Below, piece after piece: positions 15,796 to 24,155 of a stretch of DNA of 36,576 bases. Position 1 is the first letter of the stretch, and every line of letters starts with the position of its first letter. This DNA comes from Methanosarcinaceae archaeon (GTDB taxonomy: Archaea > Halobacteriota > Methanosarcinia > Methanosarcinales > Methanosarcinaceae), in the NCBI GenBank assembly GCA_003565715.1, contig PXAV01000098.1, positions 1 through 36,576 of the forward strand. The letters run 5' to 3'. The notes beneath the pieces were generated by a model. The model had not been told where the DNA came from. It did no database searches and worked only from the letters and a program-made list of their open reading frames with translations. The translations under genes and the position numbers were made by a program.

Positions 15796-16353
15796 TCACT
15801 CACTTAAAAGTTTTAATATATCATATTTGGTCACAACCCCTGTAACCTTACCTTTTTCCATTACAAGCACTGCAGGATGATTCTCCAGCATATAGGATGC
15901 GGTCTTTATATCGGTTTTGGGAGGTAGGGTTGGAAAAGAATCACCCATCATATCACCTATTTTCATGTGTGATATGAATGAAGCCTTTTTACCAGCCATC
16001 GATCGTACTATCACATCTTCTGATATACTCCCAACTGAATTACCATTCTGAATAACAGGTATCTGTGAGATATTATGTTTTTCCATTATATGCACAGCAG
16101 TATCAATACTCTCCTCAGGGGACACAGATATTAGATCCATGTTCATTATATCCCTGATAAAGATATCCTCTTTTTCTATATCATTGAACACATCGATTAT
16201 CTTCTTAAGTGTAGAGAGCCGGGGGTCAACATCCCCGGCCTCTATCCTTGCTATGAGGGGCTGGCTTACACCTGCCCTTTTTGCAAGATTGCTTTGAGTA
16301 AGGCCAAGAGCTATCCTTTTATGTTTTAATTCATCGGGAGAGGGAATTTGCAT
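15796..16353 (-). CDS. HTH (XRE) regulator with two CBS domains
   Basis: Residues 8-58 form an XRE helix-turn-helix (KRIALGLTQSNLAKRAGVSQ, PLIARIEAGDVDPRLSTLKK). Residues ~65-185 hold a CBS pair (DIMNMDLISVSPEESIDTA, SQIPVIQNGNSVGSISED; then MGDSFPTLPPKTDIKTA and KGKVTGVVTKYDILKLL). CBS pairs bind adenosine nucleotides, so this is probably a ligand-controlled DNA-binding protein; the family is widespread in methanogens. There is no clear binding site before the ATG, and a TATA-like TTTAAATAAT lies 28-38 bp upstream, so translation may be near-leaderless. Two ATTGCAAT copies upstream suggest autoregulation. Confidence 0.9.
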   Translation of the reverse strand: MQIPSPDELKHKRIALGLTQSNLAKRAGVSQPLIARIEAGDVDPRLSTLKKIIDVFNDIEKEDIFIRDIMNMDLISVSPEESIDTAVHIMEKHNISQIPVIQNGNSVGSISEDVIVRSMAGKKASFISHMKIGDMMGDSFPTLPPKTDIKTASYMLENHPAVLVMEKGKVTGVVTKYDILKLLSE

Positions 16354-16398
16354 ATGTATTACTGATGGTAATTATATTATTTAAATCCAATTCCAAAA

Positions 16399-16423
16399 AT
16401 TGCAATAAATCTAAAATTGCAAT
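16399..16423. promoter_or_regulatory. Paired ATTGCAAT palindromes, candidate operator
   Basis: Two copies of the 8-bp palindrome ATTGCAAT start at 16399 and 16416, 17 bp apart, between the divergent HTH-CBS gene and the antiporter gene. They sit just upstream of the TATA-like element of the HTH-CBS gene. Confidence 0.4.
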
Positions 16424-16506
16424 ATGATGTCGCTTTTTTTTGATATGATATAAGTTCATAGCATACCATGCAGCTTTAAATCCAATAATGGTATATACAA
16501 ACGATT

Positions 16507-17451
16507 ATGCTTTTGACTGTTGCGTTATTGATACTAAGCATACTTATGATCACAAAGGGTGCTGACTGGTTTGTGGGATCCTCTGTTTCAATATCAAGTA
16601 AAAGTGGTATACCAAAGGTTATTGTAGGGGCCACAATCGTCAGTTTTGCAACAACAGCACCCGAATTTACAGTCTCTGTAATGGCTGCTTACCTTGATCA
16701 TGTAGAGCTGACCGTAGGAAATGCAGTTGGTTCGGTATTATGCAATATTGGACTCGTTCTTGGTTCAATAGTGGCTATAAAGGCAATACCTCTTGAACTT
16801 CACGGTTTCATACGCAAGGGGGCCTTCATGCTGGCATCAGCATTGGTCCTCATAGCTTTTGCATATGACAGGGTAATATCATCGTTTAACGGGCTTGTGC
16901 TTCTGTTGGTTTTTGTAGGTTTTATGTACTATAATATCAATGCCCACCGTTTTACAGCAAGAACCAGCAGACAGGAGAAAAAACGTGTTCCTATCAGTCA
17001 TTTAAAGAACGATATAAGACTTTTTATTGCAGGTGGCTTGCTTGTAATTACAGGAAGTCGTATCCTGGTCCATTCCGCAACAGGCATTGCTCAGTGGATG
17101 GGGGTTCCGGAGATGCTTATAGCCCTTACAATTGTTGCCCTGGGTACATCCCTTCCGGAACTTATCACCGCCATATCATCTACCCTAAAAGGACATCAGG
17201 ATATATCTATAGGCAACATACTTGGCGCCAATGTAATGAACATAGCACTGATACTTGGCCTCTCATCCCAGATAAGGCCACTTGCTATATTGCCCCAGTC
17301 CCTGGCATATGACCTCCCTTTTATGATAGTGCTCATAATGCTCCTGCTATTGTTGGGAATTACAGGAAAGAAACTTCAAAGATGGCATGGAGGGCTTATA
17401 CTTGGTGTATATATTGGCTACCTTGCAGGTCTGTTAAATGTTTACTTATGA
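16507..17451 (+). CDS. Calcium/sodium antiporter (CaCA family)
   Basis: An integral membrane protein of 314 residues with about ten hydrophobic segments and the two inverted alpha-repeats of the family. The first is VGATIVSFATTAPEFTVSVMAA, followed by VGNAVGSVLCNIGLVLG. The second is ALTIVALGTSLPELITAISS, followed by IGNILGANVMNIALILG. The paired acidic residues (APE and LPE) coordinate the cation. It should exchange Ca2+ for Na+ (or H+) across the membrane, like YrbG. There is no ribosome binding site, and TTTAAAT lies at 16475-16481, so the mRNA is probably near-leaderless. It is divergent from the HTH-CBS gene, which may regulate it. Confidence 0.92.
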   Translation: MLLTVALLILSILMITKGADWFVGSSVSISSKSGIPKVIVGATIVSFATTAPEFTVSVMAAYLDHVELTVGNAVGSVLCNIGLVLGSIVAIKAIPLELHGFIRKGAFMLASALVLIAFAYDRVISSFNGLVLLLVFVGFMYYNINAHRFTARTSRQEKKRVPISHLKNDIRLFIAGGLLVITGSRILVHSATGIAQWMGVPEMLIALTIVALGTSLPELITAISSTLKGHQDISIGNILGANVMNIALILGLSSQIRPLAILPQSLAYDLPFMIVLIMLLLLLGITGKKLQRWHGGLILGVYIGYLAGLLNVYL

Positions 17452-17550
17452 CCTTGATATTTTTTTTATAATATGTCTTTAGATGCTTTAGGCAAACCTT
17501 ATTGCACATGATAAAAATACAGAGCAGATAACCTATACAGGAATGGTCCG

Positions 17551-18426
17551 ATGAAAGTTCACCCAAGATGTTCATATTGCCTGCTGTCCAGGGTCCACCT
17601 AGAAGCAAAGCTTTCTACAGATGATGAAGAATTAATGCACAAAGCCATACTTGGTGGCATAGAAGTCCTTAGGGAAAAATACATGCCAGGTATGCCGGCA
17701 GCTGAATTGGCCACCCCGATGCACAGGAAGGCTTACGAGATACTCAACGACAACGACCCATATATCAAAATGAAGGAACTTAGCAACAAAGCAGCTGCTA
17801 AGGTGCTTCCCATAATACGCTCTCATGTTTATAATGGACATGGAAACGACAACGACCTGTTCAAACGTGCTATCCTTGCAGCAGTCATTGGTAACTATTT
17901 TGATTATGGTGTCATGGGATTGGATGTTCCAATAGATGTATTTGAAGAAACTTTCATAGAACATTTCAGACGTGGCCTGGATATAGATGACACTGACAGA
18001 ATGCTGGATAAGCTTAGCAATGTGGTCTATCTGGCCGATAACTGCGGTGAGATACTCATAGACACCCTTGTTCTTGAAGCTATTAAAAGAATGGGGGGCA
18101 GGATAACCCTGGTTGTCAGAGGTGCACCAATACTGAACGATGTTACACTAGAAGATATAAAAGATGACAATATATTTGAAATGGCAGACCGTGTAATGAC
18201 AACAGGATCAAATGCTATTGGCATACGTTTTGAAGAAGCACCACTGGAACTTAAAGAGGCACTTGAAAATGCCTCATTGATAATAAGTAAAGGAATGGCA
18301 AATTATGAGACCCTCTCGGAAGAGAATTATAGACCCATAGCATATCTACTAAAGGTGAAGTGTGATCCAGTAGGGGAAGATATAGGAGCAAATAAAGGGT
18401 CATCAGTAGCTAAGTTATTAGAATAG
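17551..18426 (+). CDS. DUF89/ARMT1-like damage-control phosphatase
   Basis: A protein of about 290 residues with N-terminal RCSYCLL (CxxC) typical of the archaeal subfamily. It has the core motif VVYLADNCGEILIDTLVLE (about 162-180), where Asp and Asn bind the metal, then ITLVVRGAPILNDVT and the C-terminal ISKGMANYETLSE, which closes the active site. DUF89 proteins are metal-dependent phosphatases thought to remove damaged sugar phosphates or related metabolites. It heads a run with the CooT-like gene (11 nt later), gap, the IMPase/FBPase and nadK, which suits a role in cleaning up sugar phosphates. Confidence 0.88.
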   Translation: MKVHPRCSYCLLSRVHLEAKLSTDDEELMHKAILGGIEVLREKYMPGMPAAELATPMHRKAYEILNDNDPYIKMKELSNKAAAKVLPIIRSHVYNGHGNDNDLFKRAILAAVIGNYFDYGVMGLDVPIDVFEETFIEHFRRGLDIDDTDRMLDKLSNVVYLADNCGEILIDTLVLEAIKRMGGRITLVVRGAPILNDVTLEDIKDDNIFEMADRVMTTGSNAIGIRFEEAPLELKEALENASLIISKGMANYETLSEENYRPIAYLLKVKCDPVGEDIGANKGSSVAKLLE

Positions 18427-18437
18427 GGTGATATAAT

Positions 18438-18626
18438 ATGTGTGAGCTGAAAGTTGTTCTTGTAAGCGAGGGAACAAAGAGCGTGGTGATGGAATCCGTC
18501 ACACGGATGATTGTTGATGGGGACAGTATCCACCTTAACGGATTACTTGGAGATAGAGAGGTCGTAAAAGGATCTATAAAAGAAATAGACTTTGGTACAG
18601 GAGAAGCCATAATAATTCAAGGATGA
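18438..18626 (+). CDS. cooT: CooT-like nickel-binding protein
   Basis: A 62-residue beta-barrel-like protein starting MCELKVVLVSEGTKSVVMES and containing LNGLLGDREVVKGSIKEIDF. It matches the small CooT family, in which Cys2 binds Ni(II) and which is linked to maturation of CO dehydrogenase in Rhodospirillum. The strong site GGTGAT lies 6 nt before the ATG. It is 11 nt after the DUF89 gene and 79 nt before gap, so it is not in the cdh operon, but that operon starts 7 kb downstream on the same strand. A role in nickel supply to CdhA is inferred from family knowledge. Confidence 0.8.
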   Translation: MCELKVVLVSEGTKSVVMESVTRMIVDGDSIHLNGLLGDREVVKGSIKEIDFGTGEAIIIQG

Positions 18627-18705
18627 ATAATTGAATGCCTGTTTATCCATATAATTAAAATGATTAAGATTTTAGTTTGTATAAAAAATATCAGAGGAAA
18701 TAAGT

Positions 18706-19713
18706 ATGTCAAAAGTCAAAGTTGCCATAAACGGATATGGTACCATCGGCAAAAGAGTAGCTGATGCTGTTACTATGCAGGATGATATGAAGATAGTGGG
18801 CGTATCCAAGACCAGGCCCAATTATGAGGCCTTTGTTGCACATGATAGGGGATATGATGTATACACCCCCATGGATAAGCTGGAATCCATGAAAAAAGCA
18901 GGCATACCTGCTGCAGGGTCTATTGAGGACATGATAGAAAAAGCAGATCTCATCATTGACTGTACACCTGGAGGTGTGGGGGAGAAGAACAAGGCCCTCT
19001 ATGAAAAAGCTGGTGTTAAAGCCATATGGCAGGGTGGTGAGGACCATGAACTTGCAGGTTTTTCTTTCAACTCCCAGGCAAACTACTCAGAAGCACTTGG
19101 CAGGGATTTCGTAAGAGTGGTTTCCTGTAATACAACCGGACTTTGCAGAGTGATCTATCCTCTTGACCAGGAATATGGAGTAAAGAAAGTAAGAGTGACT
19201 CTTATGAGAAGGGCTGCAGATCCAAATGATATAAAGACGGGGCCTATTAACGCCATTATACCAAATCCAGTAAAACTTCCTTCACATCATGGACCAGATG
19301 TTAAATCCGTAATGCCGAATATAAACATAACATCAACGGCTGTAAAACTTCCAACGACACTGATGCATCTTCACACTCTTAACATAGAGCTTGAGAAGGA
19401 TTGCACCTCAAATGAAATAAAGGAGTTGTTCTCAAAACAGTCACGAATAAGATTTGTTGGACAGGGCATAAGCTCAACAGCAGAAATAATGGAGCTTGCA
19501 AAGGATATTGGGCGTCCGAGGGGAGATATGTGGGAGAACTGCATATGGGATGAGTCAATAAGTATGTATGAAGGTGAACTTTACTTCTTCCAGGCTATCC
19601 ATCAGGAATCCGATGTGATCCCCGAGAACATCGATGCCATACGTGCAATGATGGAACTTGAGAGCGATGGCTCAAAGTCTATCAAGAAGACTAACAAAGC
19701 AATGGGAATATGA
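18706..19713 (+). CDS. gap: Glyceraldehyde-3-phosphate dehydrogenase, archaeal type
   Basis: The N-terminal Rossmann motif is [15 protein letters not shown]. The catalytic cysteine is Cys141 in [11 protein letters not shown], followed by [19 protein letters not shown] and PSHHGPDV. These are hallmarks of the archaeal type II (phosphorylating, NAD(P)-dependent) enzyme. Length is exactly as expected (335). It interconverts glyceraldehyde 3-phosphate and 1,3-bisphosphoglycerate, mostly in the gluconeogenic direction in methanogens. AGAGGAAA precedes the ATG. It is followed 15 nt later by the IMPase/FBPase gene, so two gluconeogenic steps are adjacent. Confidence 0.97.
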   Translation: MSKVKVAINGYGTIGKRVADAVTMQDDMKIVGVSKTRPNYEAFVAHDRGYDVYTPMDKLESMKKAGIPAAGSIEDMIEKADLIIDCTPGGVGEKNKALYEKAGVKAIWQGGEDHELAGFSFNSQANYSEALGRDFVRVVSCNTTGLCRVIYPLDQEYGVKKVRVTLMRRAADPNDIKTGPINAIIPNPVKLPSHHGPDVKSVMPNINITSTAVKLPTTLMHLHTLNIELEKDCTSNEIKELFSKQSRIRFVGQGISSTAEIMELAKDIGRPRGDMWENCIWDESISMYEGELYFFQAIHQESDVIPENIDAIRAMMELESDGSKSIKKTNKAMGI

Positions 19714-19728
19714 TTTTTTTCGGTTCCC

Positions 19729-20547
19729 ATGCCTTTTACAAGTGTTTTCCTGGATATTAGTGAAAAGATAGCCAGTGCAGTACAGGAAAGGATAAGAGAA
19801 CTTGTCGGTACAAATGATGCCGGCAAGATCCTTTATATAGGAGCAGATGGAACTCCCACCAAACTGATAGATGATGTTTCAGAGAATGTCATTTTTGAAA
19901 TTCTGGAAAAAGAGCAGATGAATTTCAGGATAATCAGTGAAGAGGCTGGAGAAAGACTAACCGGAAAAAAACCTGAGTATGTACTTATTATTGATCCTAT
20001 AGACGGTACATACAATGCATGTTCAGGAATACCTTTTTACAGTCTGTCAATTGCAGTTGCAACAATCGAAAATGATGCTGTTTTCTTTGGATATGTAAAG
20101 AATCTTGCAACAGGAGATACTTTTTACGCCGAGACAGGTAAGGGGTCTTATCTAAACGGTTCAAGGATAGGCACGTCTATAAACAATGATTTAAGTAGCT
20201 TTTGCATGAGTATTTATGGTTACAGGGATAATATAAGAGGTGCCGCCACCCTGGCAAGAAGTGTACGCCGGATAAGAGAGTTTGGAAGCGTTGCACTTGA
20301 GCTTTGCTATGTTGCTTCAGGAATGATCGATGCATTTGCAGATGTAAGAGGGACAATGCGTATGACAGATGTTGCTGCAGGCAAGCTTATCATTGAGGAA
20401 GCAGGAGGCATTATCACCAATGAATACGGTGAAGCTTTAAAGTTAGAGGATAAAATAATGAGCAGGGTTAGTGTGATAGCATCCAACGGGTATTCACATG
20501 AAATGATTCTAAAACTTTCAGCAGGGATAGTGAATGAAGGTCAGTAA
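19729..20547 (+). CDS. Inositol monophosphatase/fructose-1,6-bisphosphatase family protein
   Basis: The metal-binding motifs are RIISEEAGE (Glu71/Glu72), IIDPIDGTYN (Asp89, Asp92, GT) and, near the C-terminus, RMTDVAAGKLIIEEAGG with the third Asp. Archaeal members have dual IMPase and FBPase (and sometimes NADP phosphatase) activity. The position after gap suggests an FBPase role in gluconeogenesis. In Methanocaldococcus the homologous domain is fused to NAD kinase; here NAD kinase is the next gene and overlaps this one by 14 nt. There is no binding site before the ATG, so translation may depend on the upstream gap gene. Confidence 0.93.
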   Translation: MPFTSVFLDISEKIASAVQERIRELVGTNDAGKILYIGADGTPTKLIDDVSENVIFEILEKEQMNFRIISEEAGERLTGKKPEYVLIIDPIDGTYNACSGIPFYSLSIAVATIENDAVFFGYVKNLATGDTFYAETGKGSYLNGSRIGTSINNDLSSFCMSIYGYRDNIRGAATLARSVRRIREFGSVALELCYVASGMIDAFADVRGTMRMTDVAAGKLIIEEAGGIITNEYGEALKLEDKIMSRVSVIASNGYSHEMILKLSAGIVNEGQ

Positions 20548-21367
20548 AATAGGAATCGTATCACGTTTTGATAGGCAAGATGCACTTGATATGGTAAAGA
20601 AGATACATGACGAGTTCAATTCAAAGGTCGACATATACTTATCCCCTGGAACCGGTGAACGTCTGAAAATAAGTTCTAATTTGCTACCAGTGTATAAAAT
20701 GAGAGATGCAGGAGTACAGCTAATAATATCGGTTGGCGGTGACGGAACGGCTCTTCGCAATATTTCAAAAATGAAAGATCCTCTTCCAGTCCTTGGAATT
20801 AATCTTGGTAACCTGGGTTTTCTTGTTGATGTGCCCCCCGAGGATGCAATTGAAGATATAGAAGATGTCCTAAAAGGTTTCACATATACTGAAAGATCAC
20901 GGCTTAGTGTCTCACTTGGGAATAAAAATCTTCCTGATGCCACAAATGAGATAGTTCTCATAACAGCAAGACCAGCAAAGATACTGACCTTCAGAATATC
21001 CATAGATGGAACAGAAATAGAAGACATCAGAGCTGATGGAGTTGTCTTTGCAACACCCACAGGGTCAACTGCATATGCCATGAGTGCAGGAGGACCGATA
21101 GTCGACCCCAGGGTAGATGCTTCAATAATAGTTCCCCTTGCACCGTTTAAACTTTCTGCAAGACCTTTGATAATTCCGGGAAGCAGTACTATAAATGTAG
21201 AGATGATAATTCCTGAAAAGGAAGCTGCAGTTGTTATAGACGGACAGCACACATACAGCATGAAAGAAAATGACATTGTGACAATAACAAAGGCACAGAA
21301 TCCTGCAAGATTTGTAAGCAGCTCAATAAACGGTTTTTATGAAAAGGTCCAAAGCAAGCTTGCCTGA
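20534..21367 (+). CDS. nadK: NAD kinase
   Basis: The signature GGDGTALR (68-75) is followed by GINLGNLGFLVDV (~86-98), and later DGVVFATPTGSTAYAMSAGGPIVDP in two parts (DGVVFATPTGSTAY and SAGGPIVDP), all diagnostic of NADK. It phosphorylates NAD to NADP with ATP or polyphosphate. Its start lies inside the 3' end of the IMPase/FBPase gene (14-nt overlap), which implies translational coupling. The length of 277 is normal for an unfused enzyme. NADP feeds the NADP-linked GAPDH and biosynthesis. Confidence 0.95.
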   Translation: MKVSKIGIVSRFDRQDALDMVKKIHDEFNSKVDIYLSPGTGERLKISSNLLPVYKMRDAGVQLIISVGGDGTALRNISKMKDPLPVLGINLGNLGFLVDVPPEDAIEDIEDVLKGFTYTERSRLSVSLGNKNLPDATNEIVLITARPAKILTFRISIDGTEIEDIRADGVVFATPTGSTAYAMSAGGPIVDPRVDASIIVPLAPFKLSARPLIIPGSSTINVEMIIPEKEAAVVIDGQHTYSMKENDIVTITKAQNPARFVSSSINGFYEKVQSKLA

Positions 21368-21569
21368 GGAGAAAAGCCCTAATAGGCGCGACATATGTTC
21401 GATCATTTCCTGATGGGAACTTGAAGAAATATAGTTGGATTTCCTTATCGCAAATAAATAAAACTTGTTATTATTTAAAGTTCAATTAATGGAAAAATAA
21501 AAAATACTGAATCAAAATAAATAACTCTTATATAATTGGATATGACCACATACCACAGGAGAAAGCAGT

Positions 21570-22748
21570 ATGTCAGAGAACAAGGATTATTCAAGGAACA
21601 ACCTTATAGATCGTTTGAACTTACCACCTTTAGATGTTGAGATATGTGACGTGACATTACGTGACGGTGAACAGACACCAGGCGTTGTATTCAACAAAGA
21701 GGAAAAAATAGCAATGGCAAGGAAGCTTGATTCTGTGGGTATTGAGATAATTGAGACCGGATTCCCGGTGGTCTCTGCTGCTGAAAAGGAAACCGTGAAA
21801 CATATCGCAAATATGGGTATGGATGCCCGGACATGTTGCCTTTCAAGGTCAAAGATAAGCGACGTTGAAACTGCTGTTGACTGTGATGTCGATATAATAA
21901 GCATTTTTATTGCCATGTCCGACCTTCACCTGAGACACAAGTATCACAAAAGCTGCCATGAAATGTTCCAGGCTGCCATGGAAACCGTACAGTATGCCAA
22001 AGATCATGGTGTTGGTGTTCGTTTTGCAGCAGAGGATGGCAGCAGAACCGATATAGAAGTTCTAAAGACAGCATTTAAGGCAGCAGAGGAGTACAAGGTA
22101 GACTATGTAAGTATTGCTGACACTGTAGGTATATTGAACCCAAGCACCACATCTTTTCTTGTAAGTGAGATAAAAAAAGAGATAAAGACACCTGTGTGTA
22201 TACATTGTCACAACGACCTTGGAATGGCAACCGCTAACACACTTGCAGCAGCAGAGGCAGGTGCCAGACAGTTGCATACAACGGTGAATTCCATAGGGGA
22301 GCGTGCAGGCAATGCTGCACTGGAAGAAGTGCTGGTTTCACTTCGTATTCAGTATGGTATTGACCGATACAACACCAGTCAACTTGTGAACCTTTCAGAG
22401 ATGGTTAACGATTTCTCCGGGCTTAAAATAGCTGTCAATAAACCAATAGTAGGTAAACATGCCTTTTCCCATGAATCTGGCATCCATGTATGCCCAATCC
22501 TTGAAGAACCAAGAACTTATGAGCTCTTCAGTCCCGAAATGGTCGGAGGAAGACGTAACCTCATTGTTGGTAAACATACTGGCACCAAGGCACTGAAAGG
22601 AATTGTAAGGAGTATGGGTTATGATCTTGCAGATGAAGAATACGCTAAAATCCTTGACAGAATAAAGAACTGCAACGATACAAAAAGAGGTATCTCCTCA
22701 ACAAAACTTGAAGAAATGATAGCTGATGTGAAAAACCAATTGTCCTGA
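21570..22748 (+). CDS. aksA: Homocitrate synthase, AksA-type (coenzyme B biosynthesis)
   Basis: A DRE-TIM enzyme with the metal/substrate motif VTLRDGEQTPGVVF (28-41) and the metal-binding HCHNDLGMATANT near 211, followed by GERAGNAALEEVL. The second part, KHAFSHESGIHV and NLIVGKHTGTKAL, matches the NifV/AksA/LeuA linker region. There is no C-terminal LeuA regulatory domain (length 392), which favours AksA over isopropylmalate synthase. It condenses acetyl-CoA and 2-oxoglutarate, the first step towards the 7-mercaptoheptanoyl chain of coenzyme B. AGGAG lies 8 nt before ATG; TTATATAAT at 21528-21536 is a good TATA box. It is monocistronic. Confidence 0.9.
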   Translation: MSENKDYSRNNLIDRLNLPPLDVEICDVTLRDGEQTPGVVFNKEEKIAMARKLDSVGIEIIETGFPVVSAAEKETVKHIANMGMDARTCCLSRSKISDVETAVDCDVDIISIFIAMSDLHLRHKYHKSCHEMFQAAMETVQYAKDHGVGVRFAAEDGSRTDIEVLKTAFKAAEEYKVDYVSIADTVGILNPSTTSFLVSEIKKEIKTPVCIHCHNDLGMATANTLAAAEAGARQLHTTVNSIGERAGNAALEEVLVSLRIQYGIDRYNTSQLVNLSEMVNDFSGLKIAVNKPIVGKHAFSHESGIHVCPILEEPRTYELFSPEMVGGRRNLIVGKHTGTKALKGIVRSMGYDLADEEYAKILDRIKNCNDTKRGISSTKLEEMIADVKNQLS

Positions 22749-22805
22749 AATTAATAGTATGAAAGAAACAATAATAGTAATAATAGCAAATATGTTCAGC
22801 AGGAA

Positions 22806-23342
22806 TTACTTGATTTCCTGCCCATCGGCTTTTTCAGAGTTCATATCATCGTAATGGTTCATCTCTTCATTATCAAGTATAATGACATAGTCAGCAGAGT
22901 TTCTTAAAGATGTGGAAAAACCAGGCTCCACACCAAATATGATTGTCTCTTTACCATGCTCATTAGCCTTGTTGAGCAGAGGCTTAAAGTCAGCATCCCT
23001 TGTTACAAGTGCCATTGTATCGATGTTTGGATTGTAGACAATCTCCATCCCTTCCACGGCAAGTCTTACATCAACATCACTTGAGCAGATTATTGGCTCA
23101 AATCCGTTATTCTCAATGGCCTCAACAAGTTTATCAGATGCATACTGATTGAGGAATACGCGCCCTATCTTGACATTACCATATTCTTTAAGTACATCCC
23201 GTATCTCTTCAAGGTTCACATTGAATTCCTTGCGCAACACATTTGGACCATCCACAAGAAGACCAATGCTTCTTCTTCCTGTCTCTTTTTTTGTACTCAG
23301 ATATTTAACTATGGAATTAAGTCCGGTTTTCACATTAGCCAT
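22806..23342 (-). CDS. NYN-domain (TIGR00288-type) putative nuclease
   Basis: The PIN-like NYN fold shows SIGLLVDGPNVLRKEFNV (first Asp/Asn), DVDVRLAVEGMEI (second acidic pair) and MALVTRDADFKPLLNKANEHG (third acidic motif), then PGFSTSLRNSADYVIIL. The archaeal TIGR00288 group is predicted to be an RNase of the LabA/DUF88 class acting on structured RNA. The acidic tail after about residue 155 is likely disordered. GAGG precedes the ATG. It converges with aksA, with 57 nt between them. Confidence 0.88.
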   Translation of the reverse strand: MANVKTGLNSIVKYLSTKKETGRRSIGLLVDGPNVLRKEFNVNLEEIRDVLKEYGNVKIGRVFLNQYASDKLVEAIENNGFEPIICSSDVDVRLAVEGMEIVYNPNIDTMALVTRDADFKPLLNKANEHGKETIIFGVEPGFSTSLRNSADYVIILDNEEMNHYDDMNSEKADGQEIK

Positions 23343-23717
23343 GGTGCCTCACTATAATGATCATAAATAGGACCAAAGTATAGATATCTGGTCCCCCAAT
23401 AACATTTGATTGAACCTATATACAATTGCTATGTATACCCAATGCATATGATGAATAGCATAAATATTTTAAATATTTATATAAGTATTTATTTATTTAT
23501 TTATTTATTTAGTTATTTATTTATACATATTGCTTTTTATAATATAGTCCAGCCATTGATGCGTAACAAATGATGGATATAACATAACACCAGCTCAAAT
23601 TGTGTTATATGGATCATGTTTATCATGTTTATTTATTGGAAATCAGGTTCTAAGACCATATGTATTGGATAAAAGTCCACACTCATAAAGTCCGCCAATT
23701 CGTGTTAGCTGATATAA
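23343..23717. other. AT-rich intergenic region with ATTT tandem repeat
   Basis: No gene is supported. The region holds the promoter of the NYN gene on one side and the end of the minus-strand unknown gene on the other. A 4-bp microsatellite lies at 23486-23524. Confidence 0.5.
23486..23524. repeat. ATTT microsatellite
   Basis: Six perfect ATTT copies (23487-23510) continue imperfectly after an AG interruption to 23524. It is in non-coding DNA. Confidence 0.8.
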
Positions 23718-24155
23718 CTAATATTCATTGGTGTTATCCAGCATCTCAGCAAGTGTTCTCATATCTATACGTTTATTTGATAGAGGTGCATCTTTCAGAA
23801 TGAAATGATTTACCTTCCTTCCATCAACCGTTATTCTTGTAAAATGTATTTCCCCACCATATTTTATAAAAGTATCCATAACCTCTTCAAATGTGCGTCT
23901 TTCCATTTCAGAAAGCTCAATAAAGCTCGTCCCACCCAGTATCCAGTTATAGACCTTTAAAAGTGTGACCTCTCTGACCCTTTTCAGTCCTTCGGTATTT
24001 CTGAAATCGTCAACATATACAGAGCGTTTCTGCTCAGGACACCAACCAGCCAGTTTATACTGCATATCTATGAATTGTACAGGGATGGTTTCCCCTTCTT
24101 CAGGTTTGGGAAACAATTTTGCAAGATGGGATTGGCTTCCTGCCAGATAGATCAC
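23718..24155 (-). CDS. Conserved protein of unknown function (145 aa)
   Basis: A soluble mixed alpha/beta protein with CPEQKRSVYVDDFRNTEG near the middle and a C-terminal basic segment GGEIHFTRITVDGRKVNHF. I do not recognise the family. GTG 24155 starts within the stop codon of the upstream rhomboid gene (GTGA overlap), so the two are translationally coupled. That suggests a role tied to the rhomboid protease, but no interaction can be read from sequence. Confidence 0.7.
   Translation of the reverse strand: MIYLAGSQSHLAKLFPKPEEGETIPVQFIDMQYKLAGWCPEQKRSVYVDDFRNTEGLKRVREVTLLKVYNWILGGTSFIELSEMERRTFEEVMDTFIKYGGEIHFTRITVDGRKVNHFILKDAPLSNKRIDMRTLAEMLDNTNEY

Noticed and set aside
20518-21276. A 252-codon minus-strand frame
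   Set aside because: It is a shadow of nadK, in which all kinase motifs are present.
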